Below, in pieces: positions 1-10,447 of a stretch of DNA of 64,000 bases. The notes beneath the pieces were generated by a model. The model saw only the letters and a list, made by a program, of their open reading frames with translations, was not told where the DNA came from and ran no database searches. The stretch is from the NCBI GenBank assembly GCA_000328365.1, contig KB301027.1:110742-174741 (forward strand), written 5' to 3'. The first letter of the stretch is position 1, and every line of letters begins with the position of its first letter. The position numbers were made by a program, and so were the translations under genes. This stretch comes from Capitella teleta. Lineage: Eukaryota; Annelida; Polychaeta; Capitellidae.

Positions 1-434
1 ACGTACTTCTTCATCTTCAGGGGCATGCATACTGATACATATCGCTGCCAGATGACTATGACAGTAATTGAAACAGAGATGAAATTGAAGATTTGTCCCA
101 GGGGAAGAAAGTAAGCTGCGCTATACATCTTCACTTGCAAGGGTAATTTCTTATTGTTGGTGAATGAAGCGAACGGTGAGCTCCAATTGATTGCACCGTA
201 GACAAGAACAACCATGAAGTCAGAAGCTGCGAGGTACATCAAAGCCAATACTGTGCATGACTTCTTCTTCTCTTTCTTCATGATCACCATAGTGATGACG
301 TTGCCAACCAAACCCAGTAGAGTTATGATACCTCCAACTGTTACACGCAGCAGATTGTAGTAGATTTTGCATTGAATGGTGTCAGCCTGTTTTGGTCTGA
401 GCACCGCGAGAGCGACTTCTGTTGTGGCTTCCAT
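1..434 (-). CDS. Rhodopsin-class GPCR, 5' part (cut by window start)
   Basis: The reading frame starts at the ATG at 434 and runs off the window edge without a stop (about 144 residues seen). TM1 is at about 30-53 with the GLVGN motif (Asn1.50 = N45). TM2 is at about 62-82 with LAASDF (Asp2.50 = D72). TM3 is at about 105-129. The cytoplasmic end of TM3 reads WQRY (129-132) in place of DRY, so the arginine is kept and the acidic residue lost. I see no cysteine at the usual start of TM3. There is no signal peptide and no intron in the visible part. A TATA-like box lies 34-44 bases upstream, giving a very short leader. The fold is clear; the ligand is unknown. It resembles orphan FMRFamide-receptor-like proteins that are expanded in marine invertebrates. 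Confidence 0.82.
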   Translation of the reverse strand, partial: MEATTEVALAVLRPKQADTIQCKIYYNLLRVTVGGIITLLGLVGNVITMVIMKKEKKKSCTVLALMYLAASDFMVVLVYGAINWSSPFASFTNNKKLPLQVKMYSAAYFLPLGQIFNFISVSITVIVIWQRYVSVCMPLKMKKY

Positions 435-467
435 TTCGACCGTTGAGTGCAGAGGAATGTGTTCTCT

Positions 468-478
468 CCTTTATATGC
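468..478 (-). promoter_or_regulatory. TATA-like box of the first GPCR
   Basis: On the minus strand the motif GCATATAAAGG lies 34-44 bases upstream of the GPCR start codon. Its spacing fits a core promoter with a 5' leader of only about ten bases. This is seen by eye; transcription is not shown. Confidence 0.4.
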
Positions 479-1378
479 AGTAGCACTCCGGGGACAGCTT
501 TTTAAGAATTGGATGGCGCGCAGATAGACGCGGAAAAGGGACTTGAAAATGAATCTAATTTGTCATCGTTATGTACTTCTATATAGTCACTCTAGTGGAT
601 AGAACTTGACTTCGGGCTTTATTTTTTGTTTCGTCGTGAAAGGTCGGTTACCTGTAGCTGATGGACTTCTAAATATAAGAAATCTCTTTAAGGGTGCACG
701 GAGATGTACTATTGATTAGAGGCGTAGCCAACGCTGAATATATACAGGGGGCGGCCTAATTGAAACACTATTTAATGGGATTGGTGTCCCCCTCACACAT
801 GGGGAAGGTTTGCAGTTTCGCCTACTAAAAAGTAAATTGGGACAACTAAACTAAAATTACAAGTATTTTATTTTTTTATTTTATTTTTATACAAGCATTA
901 CACACTACAAGCCATCATAACCGGAAGGGTGGGGGTCCCTACCTGCTCGCCCTGGTTACGCCCCAGCAGTTGATAGATGCAATATTATTTCTCCGTGGTG
1001 CACTTAGACCTTTTTGGCTTTATCTGTGGATGTTGCCCTTTACCTAATTGACACCATTATAAACCTCTCCTTGTCGGGACTCCGCATGAACTACCGTGCA
1101 ATCTGATTGCTCAACGCACAAAAGGAAGCCTGAAATATTCATTTGTTATGAAAATATCGGCGCGGAATACAAAAAGAGAAATATCCCAAGAGACGCACGG
1201 GTTCTGCTTATTTTGTGACTTATATTAACATTGTCTCAATATTTAATTACGCGCAAACACATTATATGGTCTATGTTTGCATAGGTTAGCGTTCTTGAAC
1301 AACCAGATTTACCCTATGAAACCGATATATAGTTTTACGTGTACATGTATTGAAAGCTCATCAGTCACATCATGACAC
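479..1378. other. Intergenic, no gene seen
   Basis: About 0.9 kb of AT-rich spacer with a T-rich stretch near 861-890. No frame resembles a known protein, and no RNA gene or repeat unit stands out. Confidence 0.5.
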
Positions 1379-1603
1379 TCACATTCCTCTCTTATTTCTT
1401 TTTCTGAACCAGGTGGCCTGAAGGCGGGCTGTCGGGACATGGATCCCGCTGCCATCTACCCCTTGTCGGCCGGGATGCTTCTTTCGTGAAATTCGCGTCC
1501 ATTGAACGATGTCATCCGACCATTCTTGTTCATGAGGGCAGTCTTTTATTGTCTCAGTTCTCTTTCGCTCTGTGTTCCAGGGATTGACTGTCTCGATCAT
1601 CAA
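1379..1603 (-). mobile_element. Possible LINE C-terminal remnant
   Basis: The minus-strand frame contains WSDDIVQWTRI. Shifting frame gives FTKEASRPTRGRWQRD. Together they resemble the extreme C-terminus after the reverse transcriptase of some non-LTR retrotransposons, where a WxDDI motif is followed by an Arg-rich DRxxWR-like motif. The match is short and spread over two frames, so this is a tentative relic of about 0.2 kb. Confidence 0.3.
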
Positions 1604-2564
1604 AAGTCTATGGCGCTATTGTGAAGTTGCGTGATAATTTGTGAGTGCACGGGTGAGGAAATTGTGATGTGTCTTGGTTTGTGTACTTATACACATTGTT
1701 GGAGGCAACAATTCTGCTATAAACCGTTGCCTGACAAGGCGAAGTATATGCCTAAATCAATACCATATATATACCATTGCCCCAATATGTCTTATACATG
1801 TGAGGCCATAAAAACTGATCGTAATTACAGGACTTCTTACCTGATTTTCTCGGTGCATGAGTGCAAGCTGATGCCCTTTCTGCATGTCTACCAGAGGAGT
1901 ACCCGTGAATAGAAGAGGATTAATAAATCTGATGTCATTGAGTGAAACACTTAACACCTACTTCAGTCCCTAAACCATGCAATCCTCATTTGATTCAAGA
2001 TCCCGAAGTTGAATAAACAAGAAAAAAATTCCCTTCCATCTGACCATGGGTTCGGTAAGGCGAGAATGACTTAATTTATTATTTGTTTTCGGATATCCAA
2101 TTCGCTTTTAGAAGAAAATGGGCCAGTCTGTGAAAGTACAGCGCTAGTTTTCTTCAAAACAAAACCTCAATAATGGACCGCCTTACCTCATTTATTTCGT
2201 TTTCAATAGAGTCAGTGACTAATTGGTTGCTTTATGTTCGTTTCGTAAGAAATTAAAATTGAAGCAGCCAAAAATCTCTTATTAATATTAGGAAGAGACG
2301 AAAAATTCACGCGCCTTAACAAGCAAGAAACTTGGAAGACGTATAATTATAACCTAATTATTATACCTTCCACACAATAGAAACATTCTTTATTCCCGGA
2401 AAAGTCTGCGTTTGTTTTGCTCATCTTCTGTGCTGGTCATGGATTTGGTTTAGTTGCATGTATCCCAATGCTGTGTTGTGCAAATGTAGATTATGCAACT
2501 CAGCGAGTCCGCCAGCCAATCAGTGTCACGTAATTGAGTGAGTAAACAGTGCCTAACGAACATG
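1604..2564. other. Intergenic, no gene seen
   Basis: AT-rich spacer. A 93-residue plus-strand frame at 1631-1912 is cysteine-rich, but it has no recognisable domain and no splice or promoter support. Confidence 0.45.
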
Positions 2565-2690
2565 TATAGCCGCCGCCGATATATACTAGCCGCGCCTATT
2601 GGACGTTTAGCCAGCTGCCGCCGATTGCTGCGGTCGGCCAGCCGCTATCAGCCGATTACGTCAACAGCGGCTCTCAGCCGATTCAATCCA
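2565..2690. repeat. Cluster of AGCCG-type short motifs
   Basis: Within about 125 bases the words AGCCGCC, AGCCGAT and AGCCGCT recur many times with irregular spacing, forming a GC-rich island in AT-rich DNA. It is not a regular tandem array. A second cluster of the same words lies at 4470-4572. Confidence 0.45.
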
Positions 2691-3218
2691 TATATTTTAC
2701 ATTCAGTATTATAAGAAATTATCATTTGTACAAGTCTTTATTGTGTTTATGGTATTTTTTATATACTTACCATCTGAACTATCTGTGGAAGTAGATTTTA
2801 TTCAGTTTACTTCCTTAAAATTAATTTAATGATTTATGCCATACTTTATGCATGCTCATACATATACATGTACGAGGGTTGTCCCAAAATATATCGGACT
2901 GACATAGGATGCGCAGTATACTAGTACGTACTAGGGTTATTGTAAAATATTCCTTCACGAGTACTACTAGATCACTTGTTACTGGCTACATATATATTAC
3001 TGGTATGTACCTGGCATTAAGCATACCACTATTTGATTGATTGTTCTTTAACTATTATAACTCGCAGCACTGCCGAACCCTCATTTCAGAATTCGGAGGC
3101 CAAAAATAATTTGTATTGACCTCTCATAACACTTGGTTCATTACACTGTTCCAAATTAAGTGTTCCAAATTAAGTCCATTGACGAGATCTTCATATGTAT
3201 TTATTATGTTAGTTTTAG

Positions 3219-3306
3219 GTTTTTGTTTTGTTTTTGTTTTTGTTTTTGTTTTTGTTTTTGTTTTTGTTTTTTTTTATTTTTGTTTTTGTTTTTGTTTTTG
3301 TTTTTG
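3219..3306 (+). repeat. (GTTTTT)n microsatellite
   Basis: About fourteen units of a T-rich hexamer, nearly pure, with one longer T run and an A near 3276. The adjoining DNA to 3350 continues as GATTT, ATT and poly-T. Confidence 0.9.
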
Positions 3307-3349
3307 ATTTGATTTGATTTATTTGTTATTATTATCATCATTTTTTTTT

Positions 3350-3432
3350 TTTTTTACTACACAAATATGATATCATATATCAATGTCTACATGTATTGTA
3401 TTTTGTGTGAAATAAATGATGAATGAATGAAT
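3350..3432 (+). mobile_element. Probable LINE 3' tail
   Basis: The segment runs through TTTGTGTGAAATAAATGATG and ends in a short TGAA tandem. An AATAAA-bearing end followed by a 4-base tandem tail is typical of CR1/L2-like LINEs, which often survive only as short 3' pieces. No coding part is visible. Confidence 0.35.
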
Positions 3433-3529
3433 ATCTCCCTTTTATTTGCTCCAAACCTGACCTGAAGTCTCAGATACTAATTAGGTGTTGTAAATTTATG
3501 AAGAAATCTTTGATGTCCGAAAACCTGTT

Positions 3530-4057
3530 TTGTCAAAGCTCTGTCTGCATTCCTACAATAGTCTGTCTGACTTTGGAATAACTTTCAAAAAGATTTTGGC
3601 CAAATTGAAGATGAACGTAGAAACATTCTGCTCAATTGAACTTTCCAACCGTTTTACGTATTTAAAAAATGAATGTTGCACATTCCCTGATAGCGAAACT
3701 GTTGCTGTTTATTTTGCCATAAAAGAACTCTGCTATGTAATCGATGGTGATTATTTATGTCCTTTAGACTACGAAGAGTGCAAGTCGGCTCTTATGTTGC
3801 TATGTGTTGCGCCTCGACAAGGCATACGCTATAATTCAGTCATTATTATTTATTTATTTTTCTTAACTGTTTCCTTGTTTTATGTTTCTTTTCTGTTTAG
3901 TTTTTCTTGTTTTCTCATATATCAAAAAATTGCAAAAAGATTATTTGCGAATAAAATGCTATATATATTAGTTAAGCTATATAATGTAACCCACAGGTTG
4001 CCCAACAATTGCAAACCGAGACATAAAAAATCGCGAATTTCTCATTCAAGATCCTGA
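3530..4057 (+). CDS. Unrecognised open frame, possibly spurious
   Basis: A 175-residue frame opened by a TTG, with the first ATG 28 codons in. It has a cysteine-containing N-terminal half (CSIEL..CC..LCY..YLCPL..ECK..LLC), then a hydrophobic stretch at about residues 102-132 that would span a membrane, then a basic tail. I do not recognise the family. AT-rich DNA produces hydrophobic frames by chance, and no convincing splice sites or promoter were seen. Alternatives are an exon of a secreted or membrane protein, or noise. Confidence 0.18.
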   Translation: MSKLCLHSYNSLSDFGITFKKILAKLKMNVETFCSIELSNRFTYLKNECCTFPDSETVAVYFAIKELCYVIDGDYLCPLDYEECKSALMLLCVAPRQGIRYNSVIIIYLFFLTVSLFYVSFLFSFSCFLIYQKIAKRLFANKMLYILVKLYNVTHRLPNNCKPRHKKSRISHSRS

Positions 4058-4469
4058 TGCAACAACTCATTCGGTTCGCCATCCTCTTTCCTTTTCCAAC
4101 CTGTTGCTCTATTTGCTTCCTCTTCTCGCTGCATATATTATTTGCCATAAAAGAGTTAATTAGAATCTTGCTGAATTTACGTCAGCAGACACAACAAACG
4201 GAGTGATTGATGATGGTGATTATGATGTTCATGGTTAAAAATAATGTTTTTTGTTTGTTTTGTTTTTGGTTTAAGTTTATGAAATGGCCTAAACCTCTTG
4301 AATTGAGTCAAGCATGAGAGTGTAATTCAGTGGGACATCATAGGATTTGGAATTCGTCCAATCTCAAAATTACCACATTAGGACCACATGTAGAGAGTAG
4401 TGCATGTTTGTGTTAACTAATGACATCATTATACGTATAGGATGATATAGCAACCATTGCCAAGCCACC

Positions 4470-4572
4470 TCAAGCCGCTGCTAGCCGCCGATCGCAATGC
4501 TGAGCCGATATCTCTGATTGGTGGAGCGGCTTAAGCAGCTAGCCGGTCATTTTTACTTCAGCCAGCCGATTC
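4470..4572. repeat. Second AGCCG motif cluster
   Basis: AGCCGCTG, AGCCGCCGAT, AGCCGATAT, AGCCGGTC and AGCCGATTC recur within 100 bases, using the same words as the cluster 1.9 kb upstream. No ORF or RNA fold explains it. Confidence 0.4.
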
Positions 4573-4763
4573 TGGCTAATTACAATCTGCTCGAGGGTCA
4601 AGTGCATGGGGACGTTAAATGTCTTTTCTTAAATCCGTACTGTAATTCTGAAGTAGGCCCTACTCAGTATCTCTGCATGGCTCTTCAGAATGATATGATG
4701 CAATATTTTGTCAATGAGGCAATCGATCGGTAATTATTACTGCTTGCGGCTGTCCTTTGATTT

Positions 4764-4985
4764 TTAGTGCGTTATGATTTGCGCATTACAGCCAAAAGCG
4801 TTATGATGTTACGTGCGTTATGAACGCTTAGCTCGTTTTTCAGTCTATCTAAATACCTAAATTCATAAAACCATATGGAAGTAATGCATGCATGCATTAC
4901 GCGAAAGGCTATTCTACTATCGTTTGTAAACATACGTTATGACAATCTTGCGTTTCCGGAAAATGCGTTATGATATTTAGACTAA
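4764..4985. repeat. Cluster of GCGTTATGA motifs
   Basis: The 9-mer GCGTTATGA appears four times in 220 bases, with several near-matches (ACGTTATGA, GCGCATTA, GCATTACGCG) between them. The same word recurs singly across the window, including within the SINEs, so this may be a decayed nest of a repeat that carries it. Confidence 0.4.
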
Positions 4986-6043
4986 ATCTCTTGCGTTTTC
5001 GATCATGGTCATTAATAGCCGTTTCAGCCAACGAAATTAATGTGCGTCAAAAAGTATAACACTAAAGAAATTGTCCATGAAGACCACAATGAAATTGGAC
5101 AAATATAACCAAAACAGGACTGGTTTAAAGTTGTTAATTAATTATCACCATAATTATGTGGTTATACTTGAGATAATTATGCAAGTATATGTTCGCATTT
5201 GTGGGATTAATCTAACAAATGTGTCAATGCTATCGATGGAATGAACACTGTCTACTTCATAATTCCCAGGTGTGACTAGCGCAGTCCCGTTCTCAACTCT
5301 CGCGAGATCGAATAAACATCGAAGGCGATCGGTATGAAACATACGATAAGGCTCCGGTTACATACTGGTTTTAGGTAAAGATCGGCAAAGTGGTTTTAGG
5401 GGTTTAGGTAGAGATAAACGAAAGCGAAACGCATAACAAGCATCAATTGCTGTCAAATCGTGACCTGGGCACAGTTCGCGATCGAGGAGTTTGTAATCAG
5501 CTGATTGCTTCATTCAGGTACCCCCGCCACCTCGTACATGAGGTCACAGTAATCGAATGGTTTAAATTGAGGTAAACATCAAAACGAATCACTTACGATA
5601 CTCATTTATAATAACTGATTCACATGCCACAACTTACTTGTTGTCGTACGTTGGCCATGCTTCTTTGTATTCTGTGTATTTTGTGTCATATATGTTGCAA
5701 CAAACAAAACAAAACGCAAATACTGGAGTATTTCTGTGTTCAGTGTATTATTCTGAAGCTGCGCGTATCCAGGTCTCCTTGCACTGGCATTAGTGGTCAG
5801 GGAATGAAGCTCTTCGTGGTCATTCAGTCTTTGAGTTTGATCAGAGGTCTGCTTTTCCTTATTTGATTGAGCCCCTAGATACCCTTAGTTACGGGCCTTT
5901 ATCTTATCATTTTATACTAGTTGATGCTAGTTGCTAGTTATATCAGGTTATGCATTAACGTGTGACTATGCTAACGCTTTAATTAATTACTTCAAGGGAT
6001 TTTTGGTGATGGCCTTAGTTCTGCGTTTTTTCCTCATCTAGGC
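4986..6043. other. Intergenic, no gene seen
   Basis: AT-rich spacer. Short frames at 5154-5342 (-) and 5624-5866 (+) show no domain. Confidence 0.45.
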
Positions 6044-6085
6044 CTATATCCTATGCCTATATCCTATATCCTATATCCTATATCC
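6044..6085 (+). repeat. (CTATATC)n short tandem repeat
   Basis: About six 7-base units, one of them variant (CTATGCC). Confidence 0.85.
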
Positions 6086-6379
6086 GTTAACCTAGCGATA
6101 TAATTATAATAAGTTTGGTATTTGTACTGCGGAATTTCAGGTTGAAAGAAATTACCACCTTAATTGATCAGGTTTTCAGTTCATGTAATTAGTTGATCAT
6201 CGACTTCTATCCATTTTCGGATACCACACATGGGCCGGCAGACTTCATAATATATACACAGTGTAATGTTCCTTCCATGCAGGGGTGAATATTTTTCAAA
6301 TGTCTACGTCTATAATCAATTGCAGATATTGAATTATCCCCAGCAGGAATACCTATCTTCCCCATCACTAACAAAAGTA

Positions 6380-6440
6380 TTTTAAAATTTAATTTAATTT
6401 AATTCAATGTAGTTTAATTTAATTTAGTTTAATTTAATTA
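6380..6440 (+). repeat. (TTTAA)n low-complexity tract
   Basis: An imperfect pentamer array with TTTAG and TTCAA variants. Confidence 0.75.
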
Positions 6441-7076
6441 GGGCTAAACCCCACTGCATGAATGAATACACCTCTGCTTGTCAAAATTTTAAGTATCATT
6501 CATGTATTATTGATCACAGCTGTCAGTTTGATGAAGTATGTCTTTATCAAAAAGGCGTTTATATATTTATACCGTAATGGGTAATTTTCATGGGGTTTAT
6601 ATCCAGGGCTCAAAATAAGACTCAACTACTCGCCCATGGTGAGTAAAAATATCAAGAATGCGAGTAAAAATCTAGCTCTCCAAATAAAATGCAAAGATTC
6701 TTTGGACAACCTCAAGCAATAGATTTTTGCTCAATCCCCATTTAAACCTGTGGGCCCATGCAGGCGTCTAATATCATGTGGGCAGTTTGAATTAGCTGAC
6801 GCCATGGTGACGCCAGATCAGACGAGTTAATTGTGGCGCCGCCGTTGTTTTTATAGCATTCACATCTTTTCAAAGTCGCGTCTTAGGTTAGGTATAGCAT
6901 GTTATACTGGCATTTAGTCTGACTACTACTGTAGTTTATCAACCAAACATTATCTCTGCAGAGCTTATTGAATTTTCTCTGTTAAGTGCATAGCTCACCC
7001 ATAAAACACGGAAATTGTGCTGCAATATTGTTGAGATGGCACAATTTAATGATAATGACAGTCATAATATCTCCAT

Positions 7077-7093
7077 CTCACTTCTAATTGCAG
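7077..7093 (+). promoter_or_regulatory. Candidate splice acceptor before SERAC1
   Basis: A pyrimidine-rich stretch ends in TGCAG at 7093, only four bases before the first ATG of SERAC1. It would fit an upstream leader exon joined here, and it would put the start codon at the very head of the coding exon. No donor was traced. Confidence 0.4.
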
Positions 7094-7097
7094 ATTC

Positions 7098-9050
7098 ATG
7101 ATGTTATTCCCTTTTGGTCGCACGTGTTCAGCAGAAAAATACAAGGTGAAGAAGATTCCTGTCAACTTGGCCATTCGTTCATTTTCCTCCAAAAAGCACT
7201 CCAAATATTTACATCCAATCAACATGATCACAATAGCATCAACTACTTTAGTGATGACATCAGCGTACATCTACAAGCAGATTCAGCAGATTAATCAAAC
7301 TCTAGACAACCTCATTCCGGACATCATCAAGACCCACCAGCCGTCATACGTGGTACCTCCTGAAGCTGACGACGTAGAACTGAAGAAACCGGAGCAGAGA
7401 TGGTTGTCATTCCGCAAGAAGGACTGGGACACGTGGAAACACTTCCACGGCCACAATTTCTGGCTGCTGGCTAGACTGGCTGAATCAGAGCATCAGAAAA
7501 CAAGGAGGTTTGTCATCGAAGCTTTGGCCGGCATAAAGAACTGGCCCTGGTCAGACGCCGAGTACCGGATGATTGCTCAGGTTATTGACAATCGCACAAA
7601 GGTCGGTTTGGCGCATTCTGCGAATGTTGACCTCCGATTCTTTCTTCGCCCTCCCGCGCTGCCTCCGACCGCAAGCAGCATCGAAGACGATTTGAAAGAG
7701 TTGTTGCAGTCTCTCCCGGAAGATGGTCTCGACGCCTGCGGTCGCTTTTTCTTGCGCAGAGCGCTGCCCAAGTTTATCACGCCCAAAACCGAAACCGTTT
7801 GGACGCACTGCGAGTTTGGAGCGGAATTCTTGGAGCCACACCCAGTGGAGCGATCTCTCAAGCAGAGATACCTTCTCTACTTGCAGGTGCTGCTGAACCA
7901 CTCGAAAATTCCAGAACACTGCAGAAAAATTGTCAGGCAACACGGATTGCTGGCACTGCGCAGAGTCTACGACGATCAGGCGGAAAACAGACACATCGTT
8001 TATTACATTGGAAAAATCCTCGCGAATATTTCTCTGCACGAAGACCTTCATCGCCCACTCATCGAAGCGGGCTGGCTGACGATCTTCGCCGAGTGGATGA
8101 AGGGCAACGATCTCCAACTGAACCTCCTTGCCACGAAAGCGTTGATTAATTTGGACAGAGATTATGAGGCCCCCAGCGGAGTGATGCTGGACGGCGTCTA
8201 CCAGTACCACCCTCAGTGCCGCACTCGGTCTCCGGCTCACGTTGACATCGTCTTCATTCCCGGTTTGCTCGGCGGCCCTGTTTGGACGTGGAGACAGAAC
8301 GACAGCAGCACTGCTCGGCCGTTCTCAAAGTGCTGGCCCAAAGACTGGCTGGCTAAGGACTGCCCCAGCGCTCGCATCCTCACTGTTGAGTACGACACCA
8401 ATCTGAGCACATGGTCCACTGCCTGCCCTTACGATCACGCTGAACGCACCTTGAGAGCGCGGAGTTTGATCCTGCTGAATAAGCTACGTGAGGCTGGGGT
8501 AGGCGAGCGCCCAATCATTTGGATCGGTCATTCGATGGGCGGTCTGCTGATAAAAAGCATCCTGGCTCAGTCGGAGGCTGAGCAGATCACCAAAGCCACG
8601 AAAGGAATCATTTTTTTTAGCGTGCCTCACAGAGGTAGTGACATGGCATCCTGGGCTGCGGACTCTACTCGCAAATACATTCTATTCCCTTCCGTTGAAG
8701 TCCGAGAACTGATCCGCGGATCAACGGAACTCCTCAGGCTTCACTCTCTCTTCAAAAAAGTCGTCTCTACTTACGATATTTCAGTGCTCAGTTTTGGAGA
8801 GGGTCTTCCTCTTAATATATCTCTACGGAAAAATGGAGTCGAGTGGATTCAGACTCTGTTGGTACCTCCAGAATCAAGTAATCCTGACATTGGAACTTTT
8901 AAATTGATGGAAGATCAGAATCATTTGACTATTTGTAAACCAGCTTCCAGATCAAGTGCCTTATATCGAAATATTCTCAGTTTTATTTTCGATTGTCATC
9001 CTGTTTTAGCTGTTCATGGGGTTCTACAGGAGGGAATTTTTCCTGATTAA
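7098..9050 (+). CDS. SERAC1: SERAC1, alpha/beta-hydrolase (coding region in one exon)
   Basis: SERAC1 is a mitochondria-associated serine esterase-like protein. In mammals it acts in phosphatidylglycerol/bis(monoacylglycero)phosphate remodelling and cholesterol trafficking. The 650-residue product has nearly the length of human SERAC1 (about 654). The N-terminus is basic, followed by a hydrophobic segment at about 40-60. The family's middle region is present (YRMIAQVIDNRTKVGLAHS, then DLRFFLRPPALPP), followed by a helical armadillo-like part and DGVYQYHPQCRT. The hydrolase domain starts at VDIVFIPGLLGG and holds CWPKDWLAKDCPSARI, VEYDT and the nucleophile motif GHSMGG with Ser479. The C-terminal NHLTICKP supplies the likely catalytic His609. 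ATG 7098 is followed directly by a second ATG. The absence of introns over the whole coding part is odd, because the vertebrate gene has many. A truncated LINE lies 0.9 kb downstream. Candidate polyadenylation signals occur at about 9142 and 9504. Confidence 0.95.
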   Translation: MMLFPFGRTCSAEKYKVKKIPVNLAIRSFSSKKHSKYLHPINMITIASTTLVMTSAYIYKQIQQINQTLDNLIPDIIKTHQPSYVVPPEADDVELKKPEQRWLSFRKKDWDTWKHFHGHNFWLLARLAESEHQKTRRFVIEALAGIKNWPWSDAEYRMIAQVIDNRTKVGLAHSANVDLRFFLRPPALPPTASSIEDDLKELLQSLPEDGLDACGRFFLRRALPKFITPKTETVWTHCEFGAEFLEPHPVERSLKQRYLLYLQVLLNHSKIPEHCRKIVRQHGLLALRRVYDDQAENRHIVYYIGKILANISLHEDLHRPLIEAGWLTIFAEWMKGNDLQLNLLATKALINLDRDYEAPSGVMLDGVYQYHPQCRTRSPAHVDIVFIPGLLGGPVWTWRQNDSSTARPFSKCWPKDWLAKDCPSARILTVEYDTNLSTWSTACPYDHAERTLRARSLILLNKLREAGVGERPIIWIGHSMGGLLIKSILAQSEAEQITKATKGIIFFSVPHRGSDMASWAADSTRKYILFPSVEVRELIRGSTELLRLHSLFKKVVSTYDISVLSFGEGLPLNISLRKNGVEWIQTLLVPPESSNPDIGTFKLMEDQNHLTICKPASRSSALYRNILSFIFDCHPVLAVHGVLQEGIFPD

Positions 9051-9808
9051 CCCAATTTTATAAATGACATAAACCAGATTAACATGTTTTTGATACATTT
9101 CCAAGTATTTATTTCACAGTGTTATTGTTTTTGCGATAAAGATATTAAATGCGTTGAAGATTTTTAGCTTTAAATCTTCCAATTGTTTTGCTCCTTTCCT
9201 GTTGAATTTATTGGACATTTTATGCTGAATTTGTTGTATTTGCAAAATTCATAATATCACTTGCAGCATTTGGTGAAATGGGCTGGACGCATTGCTCGTT
9301 TTGGTCGTTCTGATAATAAGTAGAACATGCCGTCTGACCCATGATTGAGTCAGTTCTTTCTTAATGTTTCTCGTTGCTAGGGACGTTGCTATGGACGTTG
9401 CTATGGACTTTTAAGCCTGGAGATACCTAATTCCAATTATATGATTTAATATGAGGAAACACAAAAAAATTATTTTATGGGTGAAAATTATGAAGAATCG
9501 GGAAATAAAGTAGGTTTTAATGAATAAATTAGGGTTTAACTGATTTTGAGGCAAGGAAAATTGAAATTAATTGGCTCGTAGCCAGTTTTCTGATGTTTTT
9601 GTTTGTTGAAATTGTGATGCTGGTGCATCCACCATTCATTAAATCCAACTTCTCTGCCTGGATTTGTTTCGTGTGAATATAATAGTTTTTATTCGAAAAT
9701 GTTTTATTTGGTTTTGTTTAAAGATCCTAATCCTTAAAGAGTCTCTAGTTTTTTTTTTAGTCTTCGAAGGATGATTTCAAAGTGTCAAGAGCCATAATTT
9801 CCTGAATA
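9051..9808. other. SERAC1 3' flank, probable 3' UTR then spacer
   Basis: AT-rich DNA with ATTAAA- and AATAAA-like signals near 9142, 9504 and 9520. A short direct duplication, GGACGTTGCTAT, lies at about 9380-9405. No further gene is seen. Confidence 0.45.
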
Positions 9809-9860
9809 AATGCGTTATGATTGTGTAATTTTGATGATTTCAGAGAAATCATAACGCATT
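9809..9860. repeat. Perfect 14-bp inverted repeat
   Basis: The arms AATGCGTTATGATT (9809-9822) and its exact reverse complement (9847-9860) flank a 24-base spacer. RNA or extruded DNA could form a clean hairpin. Each arm carries the GCGTTATGA word that recurs through the window. Confidence 0.8.
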
Positions 9861-9935
9861 CTTCATGGTTCACATCGTTTGACCTGAACTTGTATCCTTA
9901 ATTCTCAGAGAAGTGTGTTTCGAGTTCTAGGAATA

Positions 9936-10447
9936 TGGCATATGGTTCAGAATTCTGCTGCCCGTGTGGTCACACGAACTAAAAAGTACGAACACATCAA
10001 TTCTAAAAAAAAAAAATGCACTGGCTCTCGATCGAACAACGGGTCCAGTACAAGATCGTGTTATTAACATTCAAAGCTATGCACGGTCTTGCTCCTCCTT
10101 ACATTGAAGATCTAATTGAACGATACCTGGCCACGCGGAATCTACGATCGATGGACGCAAATCGCCTTCGACCAGGAACTTTCCGCTTGACCACAGTTGG
10201 CGGTAACATCTTCTCAGTGGTGGCCCCAAAGCTATGGAACTCACTGTCAGAAACATTGAGAAAATGTGACGAAATCGGTGATTTTAATCGAAAGCTCAAA
10301 ACGCACTTTTTTAATATCGCATTTCATAATTAACATCGTTTTTCAATTTTATCTATTCAATTTTACTTGTAAACGCCCCAGAACGGCTAGAGGGGGCTTA
10401 CAAAAAAAAAAAGAAAAAAAAAAAAAGTAAAAGTAAAAAAAAAAAAA
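9936..10447 (+). mobile_element. 5'-truncated LINE (L2/CR1-like), 3' end
   Basis: The translation gives VQNSAARVVTRTKKYEHI, then in a second frame MHWLSIEQRVQYKIVLLTFK, AMHGLAPPYIEDL, RSM, FSVVAPKLWNSLSE and LKTHFF. This is the characteristic C-terminal extension after the reverse transcriptase of L2/CR1-type LINEs (consensus LHWLP..QRI.FK, GLAP.Y, APKLWN.LP). An extra A in the run at 10006-10017 separates the two frames. Coding ends at 10333. A short 3' UTR with a GGGGGCTTAC end leads into an A-rich tail. The element lacks endonuclease and catalytic domains and cannot move by itself. Confidence 0.85.

Noticed and set aside
1631-1912. Cysteine-rich 93-residue frame as a secreted peptide
   Set aside because: No signal peptide, and the cysteine spacing matches no toxin or peptide family I know; AT-rich context.
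2874-2905. GAGGGTTGTCCCAAAA, resembling a mariner end
   Set aside because: Only one end was found, with no inverted partner within several kb.
3116-3307. 63-residue frame ending in Phe/Val/Cys repeats
   Set aside because: It is a translation of the (GTTTTT)n microsatellite.
7551-8240. 229-residue minus-strand frame
   Set aside because: Antisense shadow of SERAC1; the plus strand has all catalytic and family motifs.
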